A stretch of DNA of 64,000 nucleotides from the NCBI RefSeq assembly GCF_002575655.3, contig NC_053035.3:90421322-90485321 (forward strand). Direction: 5' to 3'. Both the position numbers and the translations under genes were made by a program. Each line of letters starts with the position of its first letter. Positions within the stretch are counted from its first letter, which is position 1. The notes under the pieces are model-generated. The model ran no database searches, was not told where the DNA came from, and saw only the letters and a list, made by a program, of their open reading frames with translations. Source of the DNA: Aegilops tauschii subsp. strangulata. Taxonomy: Eukaryota; Streptophyta; Magnoliopsida; Poales; Poaceae. Positions 58,401 to 64,000 of the stretch are shown here, piece by piece.

Positions 58401-59933
58401 GTTACTACGGTAAAGAAACGGGCAGAGACAAATTGAGCTGAGTAAACCAAGCTCCACAAGTTTGCTGTTGCAAACTTGACCACATCCTAGAGAGTAAACC
58501 AGAGAGGTTAAAAGGTAAATCTGATGTCTGTGAGACTTAGGGTAGAAAGGACTACGGTCCTGGTAATTATGAGGTCACTAGGACAAAGATTTAATATAGT
58601 TGCAGTGCCACTACCAAATCTGGTCCAGAAACTAGGTGATGAACAAGCACTCACTAGGAGTGTTGGATTGGGCTAAAACTTGGCAAAGCCTCATGATTTG
58701 GACATACAATGATGCTGTAAAACTTTCATACCAAATGGACTTGGCAAAATGGTACTTCCTTCACAGCTATCATTTCTGTCCAAAAACTTGTGAAAAATCC
58801 TCAGGGCAATTGGCTAGATGAAATGAGCCAAAATCTTGTGGAGACAGGTTATATGGATATGAGAAGACCTGGGAATATTTTCAGCCATAATGGAGCAAGA
58901 TATAATGCACTTGCTTCACAAACTGAAAAAATTGGACAGAAACCAAGAATTGCTCCTGTGCTCACATAGTTCAATTAAATGAACTGAATTTAGGTGGAGG
59001 CTAAAGATTTAGGATATAGGAGAGGATGGCAAAGTTTCATCCCATTTGGAAACTCTATGAAGGTACTTCCTTCACAAAGTTGCATTCTGGTCAGAAACTT
59101 TGAAAAATGGCACTGGGAGCTAGGATGAATGGATTGAGCTCATATTTGGTATCCATGGGTTATTTATCCATGATAATCACCCTGCCAAATTGAAGCTCCA
59201 TTGGAATTAGGAGTAAAGCACTTCCTTTGCAAAATTTCAGAGAAGGCAGAAACTTGCATTGGATCATGTGCCAAATTTTTTAACTGAGGAACATGAGATG
59301 AGGATGGAACTAGTGATTATATAGAAAGGACAAGCTCCACAATTTATGTGGGAATTTTCTCTGCTATAAAAATAGTAGTTCCTTTAGAAAATGGCAGAAA
59401 TGCAATATTGACATTAAATAGGAAAAGGCAATTTTCCTTATTTAATTATGGCCAATATGTTTGCCAGAGCTTGGATTTGGCATAAGTATCAACTCCACCA
59501 ATTCTCATGAATTTAGGAGATGGCTAGCTATGCCTGTGGATTTTATTCCTCAGAAAGGCAAGAAAAGGAATAAATCACAATTCAAAAATATTGCATGGGA
59601 CTTAGTAATATTTTTGCTTATCCAAGGTTCAGAAAGAGAGGATGATCTCTGGGAACAATTGGGAAGAGCAATAGATCAAGGAAAATGATGGCTCCTTTGT
59701 AAGCACAAACGACATATCCAAATTTCAAAGTTTTGGAATTTAGGGTTTGAGAGGAGTTGAGCTGATGCAAATGAGGTCTTGCCCACTGACAAAGACATGA
59801 GCAAGGTTTTTAAAGGTTGGAAATGACAAAATTTCTCAGAGTCATCCAGCTAACTTAGGAGAAAATTTTGAAGATGAGTGCCAGGAAGGAATAACAACAC
59901 AAAAATTGATAACCCAATTTTGGGGCTGTTACA
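55480..59933 (-). repeat. 3' LTR, family 2
   Basis: 4454 bp. A GC-rich section at 57800-58330 and an AT-rich section with degenerate repeats around TTCCTT...GGCAGAAA (58740-59400) parallel the layout of the family-1 LTR. Confidence 0.85.
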
Positions 59934-59935
59934 AA

Positions 59936-59953
59936 CCTTCCCCCCTTAAAAAG
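59936..59953 (-). other. Polypurine tract, family 2
   Basis: Minus strand TTTTTAAGGGGGGAAGG next to the 3' LTR start. Confidence 0.75.
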
Positions 59954-59955
59954 AA

Positions 59956-60519
59956 TCTCGTCCTCGAGATTCCTAGGGTTATAGCACAAACGAAAGAATA
60001 ACAACTCCGGGGAAAAACCTTTGGGTTAATTTTTTTAACCATTTGGTTAAATTCAAACGAGTTGGGGCACCGATAATTGGTACACCCAAAGAGAGATAAG
60101 GCAAACCTGGTTATATCCACGGCTAGGGGCATTCGAGACCAAACTCCCGAAAAATGCTGGATGCACCCAATGAACAGTGGTTTCACTTGTTGACACGTGG
60201 GTCCAGGGCCCACTGGCAGCCTCCTTGTTCAACCTCCGGCTTGCTGCTTCTCCTATGCCGCTGCTCTGCGTGCGGCTTGGCGCAGCACGCATCTAGCTCC
60301 TAGGGCGACGAGGACCCTAGAGCCATAGTGTGCGGCATGCATGGCGCCGGTGCAGCGAGCACTCAGTCGCGGGCCAGCACCTTGTCGGTACTGCTCAAGG
60401 ATTCGCCTCCTGGACGCCGGTGATCGAGCGACGAGCGGTTCTCCTGGACCTCGCTCACCGTACACCGGAGTTGGGCTATAAAAGATGGCAGCGCGGCTCT
60501 CCTCCAACACACCAACACA
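59956..60519 (+). promoter_or_regulatory. Putative antisense promoter region with TATA box
   Basis: TATAAAAG is at 60477-60484, about 36 bases before an ATG at 60520. A G-box-like GACACGTGGGTCC lies near 60193. Both are on the strand opposite to the element. Confidence 0.45.
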
Positions 60520-60786
60520 ATGCCGCTCTACTACCTCTTCGGTTTGGATGAGATCGAGCTGAGCTCCTTCGGCGAGGCTGTGTTCCTGGTGGCGCTACGG
60601 TGGTTCCTTGCTGCGCTGCTGGGCACACTGATCGGCTCGTCACTCCTCCGGCTGATTCTCATCAGGAATGAGAGAGCTCGGAACAACGCGCGGTTGGGTG
60701 CGGCGGCTCGAGATGCGGGAGAAGATGGTGCACTTGGTGGTCCTCCGCCACGCTTGATTCTCCGTCGCTTTGCGCCGGCGAAGTAA
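60520..60786 (+). CDS. Small antisense ORF, 88 residues, one membrane-type segment
   Basis: The protein starts MPLYYLFGLDEIELSSFGEA. A hydrophobic run of about 27 residues (FLVALRWFLAALLGTLIG and on to LLRLILI) is followed by a basic, arginine-rich tail. This is the pattern of a single membrane-spanning protein. The ATG is close behind a TATA box on the same strand. I do not recognise a family. It may be a captured host gene or an element-specific antisense gene; GC content (about 60%) is higher than the surroundings. Confidence 0.45.
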   Translation: MPLYYLFGLDEIELSSFGEAVFLVALRWFLAALLGTLIGSSLLRLILIRNERARNNARLGAAARDAGEDGALGGPPPRLILRRFAPAK

Positions 60787-61541
60787 TCGCGTGCTGCGGT
60801 GGAGCGGTGGTGGCGATCTACCTACGCCACGCAAGGCAGTGACGGTGGTGGTGGGATCCAGATGTAGGTGAGGTGGCTGCGCCAGCTCAAGATGTACACT
60901 AGGGTACGGGAAAATTTCGCGGATAGCTCCACGAAATGTTTGTGTCGAGGTAGAATCAAAGGTGAAACTTGTATCGGGGTAGATGTACTGGATCGAGGGA
61001 GTAAGGTTGGCAGTGTTCCCCCGGAATGAAATCGGGAAAAAGAATGAGGAATTACCAGACGGAAATGCCTCTGTGAGGCTCTGGGTTTATAAATCCGGCA
61101 CACGGAGTATGCACGGATAGAGAGGGATATGTGACTTTGCATTCCCCCGAGTACTGCCCTAAATGTACTCGTGGGTGCATCGGGTATGCGTGCAGCATGC
61201 AGTATAATCTAAACTAGCAAACAGACAGATGCAATGATAAACACATCAGACAAATCATTCTAAGGTGTTTTAATGCTAGTGGGTATATGTACTCCTGGCA
61301 TACATATACCTACACCAGCGCGCATTTTATTAAATACTCGGGACGGGTCAATGTTATTTAGTGTATGTGATCTACTAATTAAAATCTTTTTAACAACACA
61401 GTGTCAACCCTGTCAAACATTTCTGCTTGACCGAGAGACAAGCAAAAACAACACGAAAACAAAAGCACAAAAACATACATAGAACACAACATACGAATTA
61501 CAACAGTGCAAGCATCCAACAAAGCACGAACGCGCTACGCA
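60787..61541 (-). other. Family-2 interior without recognised gene
   Basis: GC-rich near 60800-60900, then AT-rich. Short frames on the minus strand show no domain I know. Confidence 0.5.
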
Positions 61542-62414
61542 CTAAACAAAACTACTCATCCTGGGATACATGGTTCTATCGTCATATCGGGGATGAACCG
61601 ACAGACTGATCATCTTACTGCTTGACTGAGGCCATGCAAAGGACTTGCCTTGCTGGGGCTCTCCTGGAGGACGAAGACTGAGCCAATCTCCATCTTCATC
61701 GTCCGACACTACTATGGGTTGGGGTTCGGCTGCTGGGGGTGTGGCTGAAATTGATCTGAGCAAATGCTGTTGGTGGATCCGTAAAAGAGCCTTGTCGAGG
61801 GTGACGATGTTGGGTCTAGGCCACAACACAGGCTGAGAGGGTAGCACTATTTCAGATGGCGTTGGGCAAACGACTTGAGATGTGAGTTTACGAGCCTCAC
61901 GGTAAGCTTCCTTGACGACTCGTACCACATCATTGTCCAGAGTTCAAAACTCGGCAAGCATCTTGGAAATCATCATGCCCTGGGCGGTGATATACTGCAC
62001 TAGGCGAGCGATTGCGGGGTCATCTCCTTGGATAGCGGGAGAAGCTTGCATTCCTCCTTCTGCCACAATGGGGAAAAAACAGAACTCCTGCCTGGTTGCC
62101 ACATGTGGGAACTTGGTTCGGAGGTGTAGGATAGCCTCCACAGCAGCGGCCTGAATGGCTAAATCAGTGGTAGGCATGGCTCTACCCTGAAAAACCAATG
62201 GCTGACCATCTACTGCGTGACCTAGGCTGATGTGCACTCTTGCATCAAAGCGATGCAGGTGAGGGACGGGTGCCGATTGGAACACCAGGTAATCGGGGCT
62301 AGCATTACAGCCAAAGGCTTTGGTGAGTATCTCGGTAAGAAGGGATGGAAAGCCAGTATGGTTGACGACAAAGGTGCGGGTGTAAAACTTGGGAGCGTTG
62401 AAGGTGCTAGCCAT
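61542..62414 (-). pseudogene. Extra ORF of family 2, homologue of the family-1 extra ORF, one TGA
   Basis: On the minus strand the frame starts at 62414 (MASTFNAPKF), the ATG that aligns with the start of the family-1 protein. It runs to 61542 with a single in-frame TGA at 61946-61944. Shared residues with the protein at 33444-34250 include TR.F, GF..LL, P.Y/F and the block F.GRAMPT....Q.AA.EAI..LR. After the stop the helix VVRVVKEAYREARKL continues in frame, then a proline-rich part and PQPIVVSDDEDG, a strong SUMO-interacting-type motif. It lies directly after the primer site and is the only sense gene recognised in the element. Confidence 0.75.
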
Positions 62415-62774
62415 GGCTAGAGTGTTACCAGCTAGGCTTCTCTGTAGGGACATGGCTGACTGCGGGGTGAGCGATACGGCGAGCGGAAAGGGGGCTTTTA
62501 TAGGCAGCTATGCGGGACATGCCCGCATGGTGTGGCCCCTTTCCCTTAATGGTGAAGGGCAAGCGGTGCGGCCGACCGGAAAGGATATGGTTGCTATTCG
62601 TTCCACGGATAACTAGGCGGGGACAGCGGGGTGAGGACGTGTCGGTCCCGACTGCGCCACCTGTTGATTAACAGTGGCCATGCTGGATACCAGGGATGGG
62701 TCAAATCCCTTAGGGCCATTACGGGTTAATGGTAGCGGTGATCTTATACTAGGATAACCTATGCCAGCCTAGCT

Positions 62775-62786
62775 GCTCTGATACCA
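62775..62786 (-). other. Primer binding site, family 2
   Basis: Minus strand TGGTATCAGAGC, five bases after the LTR end. Confidence 0.85.
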
Positions 62787-62791
62787 TGTCA

Positions 62792-64000
62792 TGTGGCACC
62801 CCGATCCGCATGGAGCAGGGGGCCGTCGCACGTCAGCCCAGGATAACACCTGACGCACGACAGGTCCATAATACAGCATTCCAGGTACAATAATATTCAC
62901 CAAGTACATGTGCAAAAGATTACATCGTTGATGAATACAATTATCTGGCATAGTCCTACGGCTATTAAATGGCAGCGGAAGTCTATTTAAATGGTGGCGG
63001 AAGTCTTGGCTTGACAGCATAACAACTCTGGCTGGGCTCCACAACTCACAGGACTGGCAAGGTTACGGCCTAGCACGATGGATCAAACGAACGATTCGGG
63101 TACGACCTACAAAACTGGCATGACACGCCAGGTCAGTACATTGAATGTAGTTGCAAGATAACCAAATACATAGCATCCAAACAAGCAGAAGACAAAGCAA
63201 GAACCAAGCGCATGCAACAACCTATCTCATATCAATTACTAAACATGGCATGATAAAAATTAACTAAGCATGAACAAAATCATAGCATCTACTAACATGG
63301 CAATAACATGGCCTATCAAAACATGCTTATAACATGGTAATAGCAAAACATAGCGTATCACCTCAATCATGGCATAATTTAACATATAAATCAAAGCATG
63401 GCATGGCATCATGAAACTATGCTGAAAATAAACTACCGATTATATCCAATGCAGGCATAGCATGTTAACTTTATGCAACCATCTTCTGTTCTGCCTTGGT
63501 TTTTAAATGCCACATATTACTCATGCAATGCAACCAAACTTGTGAACCGAGTCCCGCGGACTCTCTTACCAACGGGTTGCGTCGCAACCGAACGGTGATC
63601 TTTCCGGCGATCACAACCATGACCAACACTTGGTCTCAAACACTTACCGAGACCTCGTCTCGTGATCATATCAAAACATCGTCATGACTTCTCACGACTA
63701 TCTCATAGTCCAAGTCACCATATTCTTGTTATCACATATTTATTTACCAACTTAATTATTTCAGGTTTATCCTCCATTTCGACCAAGACCCGATAGTGTG
63801 ACCTACTACGAATTTGTGCTCATGACCGAGGACGCGGCTATCGATAGATTGAATAGACTCTGCAGAGGTAGCGCACTGTACCCACACCATGGAACCCATG
63901 GCCTCGTCATCCCATTCGGGAGGACCAACGACATTCCGACGAAACCGACCTACTGCCATGACACTCTCCCGGCCACTCCGACTCACTCCCCACTGGGCTA
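62792..64000 (-). repeat. 5' LTR of family 2, partial
   Basis: It matches 55480-56688 with a few percent difference by eye and is cut by the window end. Confidence 0.9.

Larger units (their letters stand above)
55480..64000 (-). mobile_element. Chromovirus family 2, non-autonomous, runs off the window
   Basis: On the minus strand the 3' LTR is 59933-55480 and the 5' LTR is the part from 62792 onward, cut by the window end. The LTRs start TGTAACAG and end GTGCCACA. The primer site TGGTATCAGAGC is at 62775-62786 (minus) and the polypurine tract at 59936-59953 (minus). Its context, GAGGACGAGATTC, matches family 1. The internal region is only about 2.86 kb and has no gag or pol. The left flank AACTG (55475-55479) is the likely TSD. 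Confidence 0.85.

Overview
This window is intergenic DNA from a Triticeae grass (wheat or a close relative). It holds no bacterial-type operons, rRNA, tRNA or CRISPR. Almost every base belongs to a transposable element (TE). The evidence for Triticeae is the combination of an Angela/WIS/BARE-type Copia LTR, a Fatima-like Gypsy LTR, an Athila-lineage element with a TGATACGTCTCC LTR start, 4-kb-LTR chromoviruses, a Helitron with the grass-type 3' hairpin and CTAG end, and a gene-carrying CACTA transposon. Family names are from memory; the boundaries, target-site duplications (TSDs) and primer sites were read by hand from the sequence.

Layout. (1) 1-5610: broken and inverted pieces of a chromovirus LTR (family 1), with a short pol fragment between them. 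(2) 5611-11951: right part of an old Tat-like Gypsy element with an antisense ORF and a 935-bp 3' LTR, interrupted by a Helitron (about 6632-10830) that carries a broken CDPK EF-hand fragment. (3) 11952-55479: a minus-strand Angela-like Copia element that acted as the target for a deep nest. Inside it sit a non-autonomous Athila/Sabrina-like element (15535-21939) and a CACTA transposon (22123-52881). The CACTA carries an intact AP2/ERF-like gene, a small two-exon gene remnant and an F-box/DUF295-type gene. A Fatima-like Gypsy element (29204-52020, TSD CTCAT/CTCGT) split the DUF295 gene. A 13.8-kb Tekay-type chromovirus (29244-43044, TSD CGGAC) then split the 5' LTR of that element. (4) 55480-64000: a second, minus-strand chromovirus family (family 2) inserted in the Angela 5' LTR. 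It has no gag-pol between its LTRs and continues past the window.

The most interesting content is the extra coding capacity of the TEs. Both chromovirus families carry, right after the primer binding site, a homologous protein unrelated to gag-pol. It has a GRAMPT motif inside a region spaced like a dsRNA-binding fold and ends near a hydrophobic-acidic motif resembling a SUMO-interacting motif. In family 2 this is the only recognisable sense-strand gene. The CACTA-borne AP2 protein has two tandem motifs of the same SUMO-interacting type. Two Tat-lineage elements share an antisense protein. The family-2 element also holds an antisense TATA box followed closely by an 88-codon ORF with a membrane-type segment.

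Most TE genes are broken by in-frame stops or frameshifts. The AP2/ERF gene, the family-1 extra ORF and the small antisense ORF are the clear open frames.
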